From Pseudorasbora parva (Eukaryota; Chordata; Actinopteri; Cypriniformes; Gobionidae): 64,000 bases of DNA. Numbering within the stretch: the first letter of the stretch is position 1; each line of letters begins with the position of its first letter. Below the pieces are notes generated by a model. It did no database searches, was not told where the DNA came from, and saw only the letters and a list, made by a program, of their open reading frames with translations. Made by a program: the position numbers and the translations under genes. The stretch covers positions 23,053,855 to 23,117,854 of the forward strand of contig NC_090183.1 in NCBI RefSeq assembly GCF_024679245.1. Direction: 5' to 3'. Positions 55,735-64,000 of the stretch are shown one piece after another.

Positions 55735-56215
55735 TAGCCTAGAAATCTAGACGCACCCTAGTGGCAGCAAATTTAATCTGCCCGCAAGTGTCGTCTAGGA
55801 ACTCTCAATACCCTTCTGAGCTGTATTCCTCACAATCTGGACGGGCCAATCACGTTGTGTATAGAGTCGGCGGGCGGGGCCATAATGACGACGGCCGAGT
55901 TGCGTTTGCGTGCTTCTAGTAAACACAGAACCTGGCGAACGGCAGCGGTCTTTCGAATCAGCTTTGACCGCGACTCTGGAAGACTTGGAGTTAAGCTTTT
56001 CTCTGAAAAAAGAACGGCACTGAAGTCATTCTTAAAAAGGGAAGATGTGTTCGGAGTTTAGCCGACCGGATACGGTGAATGTTTAATCTATCAACAAGCT
56101 CTGCTTCATCTGGTTGGTTTTATCCTATCGCGTGCAGAGGGAGTTTGAAAGACAACCGTTTATCCCGCCCCTCGGATTGAGGAATAGGATAATATTGCAT
56201 CAAAATTAGATGTGG
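55735..56215 (+). pseudogene. Repeat carrying a RecQ-like helicase fragment
   Basis: Within a repeat starting AGCTAGCCTAGAAATCTAGA, the frame 55880-56061 reads KRTALKSFLKREDVFGV. The next frame gives PTGYGE, the RecQ-type helicase motif I (Walker A) region, with a one-base shift between them at about 56058. The catalytic remainder is absent. Such helicase-like pieces recur in fish genomes inside repeats, which is why it is called a repeat-borne pseudogene, not a gene. Confidence 0.5.
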
Positions 56216-56369
56216 CTGTACAGTCGTTCTGGAGAGAACAGTGTTATCAGCTTATTTTAATTTATCATATAGCGACAATGTTGGCAAATCCGTATTATAG
56301 TTAATAGAATTAATTAAAACCTAATTCATAAATTTTATCTGTTGAATAACTTTGATCATAATTTTAGTG

Positions 56370-56640
56370 TCCCCAACTGAGCAAGCCAAAGGCGACAGTG
56401 GCAAGGAACCAAAACTCCATCAGGGCATGATGGAGAAAAATAACGTCAATAACGTAAAAAGTAACGGTGATGAGGTCACATCAATACACAACATCTCCCC
56501 TCTACTTGAATATGAACTTAACCCACTAAACAAGTTCTCATTGCCGTTAAAACAGTTCAGCACATTCAACACATTACTGTTTTTTCTTTTTTTTTCTTGG
56601 AACATCAGCAATGCTTTCAAAACAGGTGCACTACCATGAT
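56370..56640 (+). repeat. Dispersed repeat related to 14045-14100
   Basis: CAACTGAGCAAGCCAAAGGC and GACAGTGGCAAGGAACC match 14050-14080. The rest is A/T-rich with no domain. Confidence 0.5.
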
Positions 56641-57064
56641 ATAATTCTAAATTTAACTTCTATGTTGTTGGTGTTTTGTTTTTTGTTGTTGTTTTTTCTC
56701 TGATTGCACAATCTTTAGTGTCTATGAACTCATTGAACCCAAAATTTCTCCCCTTTTTTTCCATCTTCTCATCAATACTTTAGAATTTAATCAGTCACTC
56801 AATGACAATAAAAATTACAAATTAATATCAACTCTGTTCTTCACATGAAGATATCGTATGACTTTAGAAAACTTGGAATGCAACATGAGTTGATACTTTT
56901 ATACTGTTTTTTGGTCCGTTTTTGCAATAAATGCATGTGACTGTACGTTTTTGCCTGTTATGTATTTTGAATTGTTGAGAGTAGGTTGGTTTAGGGTAGG
57001 AGTGGAGTTAGTTGCTCCAAAATATACAATTAGGCTATAAATATTAATTCTGTCAGATCAGGTT

Positions 57065-57352
57065 GGTGGAATCACACGGCGTAGACATACACGTGGAGAT
57101 GATGGTTCGTTTAGGTGTAGACATACATGCAGAATCACACGGCGTAGACATACACGCGGAGATGATGGTTCGTTTAGGTGTAGTCAAACACGCGGAATCA
57201 CACGGCGTAGACATACACGCGGAGATGATGGTTCGTTTAGGTGTAGACATACATGCAGAATCACACAGCGTAGACATACACGCGGAGATGATGGTTCGTT
57301 CAGGTGTAGACATACATGCGGAATCACACGGCGTAGACATACACGCGGATAG
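57065..57352. repeat. 63-bp minisatellite, open on both strands
   Basis: About 4.5 units of 63 bp (GTAGACATACACGCGGAGAT, GATGGTTCGTTTAGGTGTAG, ACATACATGC(A/G)GAATCACA). Because 63 is a multiple of three and no unit holds a stop, long repetitive frames exist on both strands. Nothing suggests expression. Confidence 0.92.
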
Positions 57353-57424
57353 CTCAAAAGGGGATTAGATAACACGCCACTTGCCTTTAGAAAGTGGCGT
57401 GTATGTTTACGCAAAGTCATGATG

Positions 57425-57829
57425 TCATGTTGTCTCCATTTGCTTTGCCCGCTTTGGAGTCGTTTTGATGTGGTGGATTCCATTCTCCTGACAAAATGTC
57501 CGAAACTGACTGGACTTGAATTGCGGTCCACAATCTGACCTGAGGGTTAAGGGAAGTCTGTGCCGACTGAAAATGTCTTCCAACCTGTCAATCACTTGTT
57601 CTGCCGTTGTGGACTTGAGGATTGCATATTTGTAGTACCTGCTGTAGTAGTCAACCACAACCAGAATCAAATGTCTGTCAGGTAAAGGACCAAGCATGTC
57701 TGTGGCTAAGTTTTGCCATGGCCCTTCAGGCATTACTGTGGGCCACAGTGGCTCAGGAACATCTGGTTTCGCTACTAGCTGGGAGCCATGACAAATCTTT
57801 CTGCAGCCTTTTCCATTCCGGGCCACCAA
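57425..57829 (-). pseudogene. Gypsy integrase core, truncated
   Basis: DDE core with Asp in NLATDMLGPLPDRH and in LRSDCGPQFKSSQF. The third acidic residue region is replaced by a frameshifted end (TTPKRAKQMETT). The zinc-binding domain is only partly visible upstream (GCRKICHGSQL). It would have integrated element DNA and is now inactive. Confidence 0.88.
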
Positions 57830-57953
57830 ACCTTTGTTCTCAGGAGTTGCTTTGTTCCAACAACACCAAGATGACCCTCATGAGCCAACTGTAATGCTCT
57901 TCCTCGCAGCAACTGTGGCAAAACAATTCTTGTTCCTCTGAGTATTATTTTAC

Positions 57954-58395
57954 CTATGACACATAGCTCACCTGCAATATGGCCTTATGCAGGACAGTCA
58001 ACGAAACAACCTGTTTGAAGGCTGTTCTCAGTCTCTCTAATTCCACATCATTTTCTGAGAACTGCTCGACTTCCTTTGTGGTCAGGGCCCTGGGTGTCGC
58101 ACAAACAGCTATAAACCGCACATATTCCTCTGCGTTATGTATGTGTCTTTCACCTTTGGCTGATGGGCCCAGCTGGCGTGACAAAGGATGGGCAATGTTG
58201 TGCATTACAGGTATATGAATCACCCGAAAGTCATAAGGCTGTAGTCTCAAAAACCCACCTTTCGATCAAAAGGCTTTGAGCGAGGGCTATAAATTGTTTT
58301 CAATGCTTTGTGGTCTGTGACTAGATCAAACTTCCGACCATAAACGTAAGGGTGCAATCGTTCCCATGCCCACACCAGAGCTAGTGCTTCGTGCT
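57954..58395 (-). pseudogene. Gypsy RNase H C-terminal part
   Basis: Contains LQPYDFRVIHIPVMHNIAHP (the box closing RNase H) and, further upstream on the minus strand, the [14 protein letters not shown] segment and [14 protein letters not shown] break near 58255 changes frame. The solo LTR sits between HEA and the preceding YSQTE-like residues. Confidence 0.8.
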
Positions 58396-58774
58396 TGTCA
58401 TGTCACAGACAAGGGAAAATGGTGCGAGGACTCATGTGCAAAAGAAGTGGTAATTTATTATAAAAAGAAACATAAATATAAAACAAAACCCACAAGGGGG
58501 CAAAAATACATAATCAAAACATAAACTCAAAAACATACCAGAACAGAATCACGGGGAGGACGGGAGACGCAGACATTACAACGATACCACAAAGACTGAC
58601 TAACACCAGGAACTTATAACAGGGATCAAATGAGACAGGGACCGAGGAAACACAGGTGGGAGAAATCAAACACTAATTAGATAACAAGGGGGGAGGGATC
58701 AGACAATGCCAGAAGCACAAGGGCCATGCTGACAAAACCCACATGTGCACACAAGACAGGACAGGCATGTGACA
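58396..58774. mobile_element. Solo LTR of an LTR retrotransposon
   Basis: 379 bp bounded TGTCATGTCACAG...GGCATGTGACA and flanked by GTGCT on both sides (58391-58395, 58775-58779). It interrupts an RNase H frame whose codons fit together when it is removed. There is no internal coding sequence, so it is either a solo LTR after recombination or a small non-autonomous unit. Confidence 0.8.
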
Positions 58775-58779
58775 GTGCT

Positions 58780-58985
58780 CTGTTTGTGAATACCTTTGTT
58801 TACACTCTGTCAAGCTTCTGCTCACATAGCAGACAGGAACCATTCCTCCTGTACTAGTACTGCTCCGATGCCCTTTTGTCCAGCATCAGCAATGACTTTT
58901 GTTGGTGCGTCCTTGTCAAAGTAAGCCAATGTTGTGGCCTCGGCCAGCTTATCCTTAAGAGTTTCAAAAGCTTTCTTTTGATCAC
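58780..58985 (-). pseudogene. Gypsy RT end and RNase H start
   Basis: Minus-strand translation gives HFGSDQKKAFETLKDKLAEA, TTLAYFDKDAPTKVIADAGQ and GIGAVLVQEE, the RT-RNase H junction with the first catalytic Asp context. RT upstream of it has been deleted. Confidence 0.8.
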
Positions 58986-59059
58986 TTCCAAAATGAAACT
59001 TAGACGGAGTTCCACTGACTCAAAACAGAATTATTTGATTGTCTTTATCAGCTCCAAAA

Positions 59060-59356
59060 TCACAATCTTTTGCAGCTTGCCTTAAACATATGGCAAATTG
59101 CTGCACGGTCTGTCCCATTTTCTGCATTTAGCTGATAAAACGTTTGTGTGGAGAAAATATCCTGCAAGTCTGTTCCAGCATGATGTAAAAGCAGGGCTCT
59201 CCGTCTTTGCCTTGTAGCATCGGTTGCATCGTCAGTCAGGATCAAACCCTTTCCGTCGGCAAAAAGTTCAAATGCATTTAGCCATCTTGTCCACCGTGGG
59301 CCCAACGTGGCTGGATCGCTGAAGCAGTCGAACTTGGGAACAGTCCCGTCCATCAT
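59060..59356 (-). pseudogene. Gypsy Gag N-terminal fragment
   Basis: MMDGTVPKFDCFSDPATLGP, RWTRWLNAFELFADGKGL and RALLLHHAGTDLQDIF are typical of the Gag start of K02A2.6-like fish gypsy elements. It is followed immediately by a deletion into RT. Confidence 0.75.
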
Positions 59357-59748
59357 TAACGTGTGCCTCCTATCTTAACTAAACTTTTCAATAAACTGAA
59401 GTTACTCTGAGTAACGGTCCTCTAACTCACTTTCGGATTTAACCAGGGACGTGCACAGGATTTTTGAGGGGCAGTTGCTCTGACCTAAAAAAAGGGCCCT
59501 CATCTGTCCAATTACATATTATTGTTATTGCCATTATCATTATTATTTCAATGCCCCCTAGTGGTATTTATGTTCTGCTCAGGAAAAATATTATAGGTGG
59601 GGCTATTTTTTTGCAGGGCGGTCTGGGGGGTTTTCCCCCCAGAATTTTTTTTTATTTCGTAGATGTGATTTCCTGCATTATGGTGCATTTGAGGCCATTT
59701 CCCTTGCCAATACCAATAAAGAACTCAAATCAGTCAATATCCCTAGTC

Positions 59749-60790
59749 GGTAACACTTTACTTGAAGGGGTGTGCATAAGACTGACATGACACCTTCATA
59801 ATCATGACATGACACGTGTCATGAATATGAAGGAGTTTTTATGCATGTTTATAACAACTGTCATTAAGTGGCATTTGCTTAATTATGTCATTTTTAATGC
59901 AATGATGACATTTCAGAGTTGTCTTTGTCATGACAACTTGACATAAACCAATACATCATAACCTGTCATAAACAGACATGAAATGACATAGCAGATTAAT
60001 TATCAAATTTAAGAAACTACTTAGCTTTTTGGGTTTACATTACATTAGTTGCTAGGCAACGTGGGGGAGAAGACGCTGGCGTTGTCTGTTCGCCGCTTCT
60101 CCACCCACAAATCATGTTAACTTTACTATTAAATTTAGATTTTATTTTATTTTCTTATGTTTGTGACTAGTCTAACAGTCAGAGCAACAATTGGGACTGT
60201 TGCTGATTGCTGGCAGCCACTGAGGACGTTGTTTGCCGTTTTTTCACCGCTTCTTCTGTTTTTGTTTGAATTTGTGGTTGGTTTTGGTTTGAAGGACATT
60301 TGATGTTGCTCGCTGCGGCTGCTCTCTCTCTTCTGGGTGTCGGCTTGTGGTCTCCCTCGGGCTTGAACTGCATGGGGGCTGAAGTTTGCACCAGGCTAGC
60401 GTCATCAGCTTCCGGCATGATGTTGAGATGTAATTTTTACTTGTTATTCATGTATTGTTATTTTTTCCCTTTGTTGCACTTTAAGATTCTTCGGAATGAA
60501 AAGTACATTATAAATAAAATCTATTATTATTATTATTAAACTGTCATGTGGTTGGTTTTGACGCTGGCTGTCATTAGGCTAATATAATGTCATGATTTTT
60601 TTATAAATTTAATTTGTCATTTACATGTCATTAAGTGTCAATACTGCGTCAAATTATTTCATAACATTGTCATGAATATATTTCTTGACCTAAACTACAG
60701 TGGTACAAGTTGAATTTGTCATTAACATGTCATTAAATGTCAAATTATTTTATAACAGTGTCATGAAATATGGCATCATAGAGGAAATTG
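59749..60790. mobile_element. GGTAACACTTTACTTG-type element, split by SINE-like insert
   Basis: Left end GGTAACACTTTACTTGAAGG. The interior is rich in TGTCATGA and CATTAAGTG(T/G)CA motifs in both orientations. The right side (60541-60785) repeats similar motifs. No clear right terminus. The SINE-like unit at 60050-60540 interrupts it. Confidence 0.6.
60050..60540 (+). mobile_element. SINE-like retroposon with (TTA)n tail, second copy
   Basis: Starts GTTGCTAGGCAACGTGGGGG and ends AAATAAAATCTATTATTATT. It is the same family as 43235-44310 but in the opposite orientation and without the middle 500 bp that hold the minisatellite. Confidence 0.8.
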
Positions 60791-62430
60791 TACAGAGTCA
60801 TTAAAAACTATTAATATAACTCAAAATGATAGAGTGGCATAGACATATACACCTATATGATGATGTCTATGGTGGCACCACTGGTTATGTGTACGCTGTA
60901 ACAGATGTTGGCAGAGCCTCAGTGAGGTTAGTTTGTTGAGGTGTTTAATATCAATTTAGTTTGCAGTAAGTAAAAACAATTCACAACAACGTTATTTTGG
61001 GTTTAATATACTTTATTTAAACTTTCGCTCACTCTTTAACGAATAGTTTGAGTTTATTCTTACCATTTCTTTGTTTGTCTGTTTGTTATGGCGGTGTCAT
61101 GACAAATCCTGTCCCCCTGTGAAATCGTGTCCGCAAGGACCCAACTTGGTAGCGGTTTAAAATGCCTGATCAAAAGCTCTTATCGCGATGTTTTGTGTAA
61201 TGCTAATCGAGCCGTTGATTACGTAGATATTACGTAGATATACGCATAGATATCAACGGGCTACTGTACATAGTTTATTCTAGCATGTTAAATGCTAAAA
61301 ATATTTAAGAAATGTGTTGTGTTAGGCGTTAGGTATCAAACACGTCTTGTAAAATGTGTATTAATCTATGTAATTAATACATAATGCAGGATTGTCAAAG
61401 CAGTAGTTTTGATTTCAGAGGTCGTTGGGATTTCAGTGTCTGGAATAATTTACCTCAACATAGCTGTTGGATGTTTTTCAGTTAGCTATATATAACACTT
61501 GTAATGATAACCCAACTTACCTTAATAAAGATTCATGAACGAATAGAATGGGTAATAAAAATTAATCCCGAATGTGTTCAAAGTTTTTGTTTAACGCATA
61601 CGAAAATTCTAGGCTGTTCTATTGTCATCTAAAATTTTATTTGGTATAATTATTCAAATTACTAGGTAGCTATAGTGAATAATTTACAATGACACCTCAC
61701 AAATCTTATTGAGTACGCATTATCTCCTTGAAACCCCCATAAAAGCATTTTCTCACTCAATGGCCTAAAACTTACCATAGCATAATTACCATGTAAAATT
61801 GTTTATTTTTTTCTTTGAGAAAATAGTGACGATAATCCAAATCTTCAATTCTGTTTATGTATGACATGGTTTTGCTTCCACTGTTAAATTTATCAATATT
61901 TAAGCAGTTACTTAATAATAACAGTGCAGTATGCTCATTTATTCATACAAAATGTTAACACGCATACAATATTATGTAATTTGTAAACGAGCAATTATTG
62001 CATACAAAAATAATTACATTTATGCAATAAACAAACATGTAGAAATACAAGAGTAAATCAATTGAATTAGAGTTTAGAGATATTTTAATGAGTTAACATT
62101 TAACATATGTTAAAAATTACACAGAGCAGAGTATTTAATATTGATAAAGAAGTCCATTTCTATGGCCAAGATGTGATTGTAGTCTGCGACTCTTCATCAT
62201 GGCAAAACCGGAACTGGGATCAGGCCAGACTGCAACTGGATCTGTCAGCCTCACGGACCTGAAGATAGGACCAGGATAAAAAAAATGAATTGCTATTAGG
62301 TGAATGCTTGGTTAAATAGATGAGCTTTATATCTACGCAAACTGATCGAACATGGCTAGGATGTTTATTTCATTATTTAGGAGCTAAGTAGAAAGAAAAA
62401 AAACTTTATAAAAAAAAAAGAAGCATCAGA
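60791..62430. other. AT-rich intergenic stretch, no gene seen
   Basis: No recognisable domain, exon or transposon terminus. A short direct repeat ATTACGTAGATAT occurs near 61220. Confidence 0.5.
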
Positions 62431-62439
62431 TACATGTAA

Positions 62440-62865
62440 AAATTTGTCTTAATCTGTGATATGCATATTAGCATCACTTATCTTGGGTGGTTTTGGACAC
62501 CTGAAAGGACCTAGGCAGTCTCCTCGGCATGGGCTGCAGGATATGGCTTCTGTGGCAGAGAAATATATTTATGATCAGCATCCGATAATGTAAAAATTTG
62601 TCTTTATCTGTGATATGCATATTAGCATCACTTATCTTGGGTGGTTTTGGACACCTGAAAGGACCTAGGCAGTCTCCTCGGCATGGGCTGCAGGATATGG
62701 CTTCTGTGGCAGAGAAATATATTTATGATCAGCATCCGATAATGTAAAAATTTGTCTTTATCTGTGATATGCATATTAGCATCACTTATCTTGGGTGGTT
62801 TTGGACACCTGGAAGGACCTAGGCAGTCTTCTCGGCATGGGCTGCAGGACAGTGTGCGGATGCAC
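62440..62865. repeat. 154-bp tandem repeat, about 2.8 units
   Basis: TCTTGGGTGGTTTTGGACAC occurs at 62481, 62635 and 62789, a spacing of exactly 154. The last unit is truncated after GGGCTGCAGGA. The units are nearly identical. Confidence 0.93.
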
Positions 62866-64000
62866 ATACACTTCGGTTACAGGTCTGGACTTCTCTCTGG
62901 ATACACACACTGGACAAGGTTATAAATTAACAAGACTTTATTTGGGAACTCAGGGCAGTAAAGGATGAGATTGTGAGGATGGGAGAGGAGAATCAGTCTT
63001 ACGGCCAAGGAAGGAGCTCAGGAGTACCAAAATAGCCAGTGGTTGGAGTATCAGAAGCTTTCAAGGACACCAACACATTTGTAAGGGTCGTTGGGAGTCT
63101 GAAGATCACACAGGAAAGTTTATGGAGACACCCCGGCAGAGCAGATATGAGATGGGAGGCCTCGGTTAACTGGCTGTCCAGGGGCCTGTACCATGATGGT
63201 AGTTCAAACTCAGGGTTACAGGATTAGTTCTATTCAGGATTTGATCCTGAAGTCAGGAGTTTAGCTGTGACATCAGATGCACTTCACATTCTCGCGAGAG
63301 AAGCAGAATATTCTGCAGATGATTGAAAAATATTAAGAATCTAAACAAATTTACACAGTAAGAAGAAAACGGCAATCTATAAAAAGAGGACAACTTAAAG
63401 AAAATCTTGCTACGTCATTGCAAGTTAAAGTCATGAAGTTAATTTAGTTGATATATAGAGAATTGAACATTTAAGCTCACATTTAGTCATTTTTATAGTT
63501 GTATTTATTGATTTTAAAGCCGATTTGTATGACCTTTATATAGGCTATTAATATTAATTTTTACAAGTCGCTATTAATGATGTGTAATGTGTAATTGATT
63601 ATGGGTATAATTACATTTGTATGTATGTAAATATTATTATAAGCCAGCATTGGTATAAGCCAGATGCTTTAGCCTTTAAAACATTTTCTATGTAGTAAGT
63701 AACCTTTATTTTTGAGTTGAAAAAGGTGGAGTGACTTTATGGCATCAGAGGTGTGCTCATAGCTGATTGATCCAGTTTCAGTTTGAGATCGTTATCCAGA
63801 ACTAATGCTCCGCTCAGGCAAGTTTTTTGAGCCCGTAAGTTTCGACTTCAAGCCGTTCCAGGCAGACACACCAAACTGCCAGACCACGAGGAATTGTAGT
63901 AGCTAGCTAGATGTAAACAAAACATGGCAGACCGTATGGGCTTTTTGCTCATTTACTATCATTTTTATCTCCAAGGATGCTTATTCCTTGCTTATCTAAG
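62866..64000. other. Intergenic to window end, no gene recognised
   Basis: 62870-63240 has balanced composition and might be a repeat, but no family was recognised. The rest is AT-rich. Short open frames lack domains. Confidence 0.45.

Larger units (their letters stand above)
57425..59356 (-). mobile_element. Second Ty3/gypsy element, degenerate, LTR-less
   Basis: On the minus strand the order is gag-like N terminus (59356-59060), a deletion, RT end and RNase H (58985-57954), then integrase (57829-57425). The large gap between gag and RNase H and the absent LTRs show an old deleted copy. A solo LTR of another family is inserted at 58396. Confidence 0.85.

Noticed and set aside
57053..57531. 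Cys/Met-rich repetitive protein on the minus strand
   Set aside because: Translation of the 63-bp minisatellite, with no flanking exon signals.
1..64000. tRNA, rRNA or other structural RNA genes
   Set aside because: No cloverleaf with A and B boxes or rRNA core was found by eye. A tRNA-scan would be decisive.

Overview
The window is teleost genomic DNA, most likely from a cypriniform fish. The signs are a complete vertebrate-type split gene with canonical GT-AG introns, fish-type DIRS, BEL/Pao, Ty3/gypsy and L2 retroelements, hAT-like foldback DNA transposons, and long AT-rich stretches with micro- and minisatellites. There is no prokaryotic signal: no operons, no CRISPR and no ribosome binding sites. 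Reading frames here can begin at non-ATG codons, so the starts of retroelement frames are approximate.

Layout. (1) 1-4450: AT-rich, gene-free, with a (TA)n tract, small dispersed repeats and a 33-36 bp minisatellite. (2) 4451-13292: a large foldback, hAT-like element entered by a full-length DIRS tyrosine-recombinase retrotransposon on the minus strand (4887-10290). One DIRS edge plus flank is repeated as two apparently identical 1768-bp copies in tandem. (3) 15090-48465: one Ty3/gypsy element stretched to about 33 kb by nested insertions. Inside it sit an L2-type LINE (19357-24689), which itself holds a Gmr1-like gypsy element lacking reverse transcriptase (20913-24668). It also holds a BEL/Pao element on the minus strand (25586-44677), which contains a 3.9-kb hAT-type palindrome, a second LINE, a DNA transposon and a SINE-like insert. 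Its 3' LTR holds a hAT element (45533-47569) that carries a smaller THAP/YqaJ-type transposon. Target-site duplications are readable for the gypsy (TATA), L2 (AGAAAC), Gmr1 (ATTAA), BEL (CTTAC), hAT palindrome (AAAAAAAC) and hAT (ATATTTAT), so the order of insertion can be reconstructed.

(4) 51112-54674, minus strand: the only convincing host gene. It has four exons encoding a 213-residue type I membrane protein with one V-type Ig domain and a cytoplasmic YEEM motif, resembling the T-cell antigen CD7. (5) 55000-64000: a RecQ-like helicase fragment in a repeat, a 63-bp minisatellite, a degenerate second gypsy element (57425-59356, minus) split by a 379-bp solo LTR with its own GTGCT duplication, a further element with GGTAACACTTTA ends, and a 154-bp tandem repeat.

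How the parts relate. Almost all coding potential belongs to mobile elements at different stages of decay. The gypsy host is old, with stops, frameshifts and no gag. The Gmr1-like element is young: its LTRs differ at one visible base, although its RT and RNase H are missing, so it was probably mobilised in trans. The CD7-like gene is intact by splice phase and has collected small foldback transposons in introns 1 and 3.
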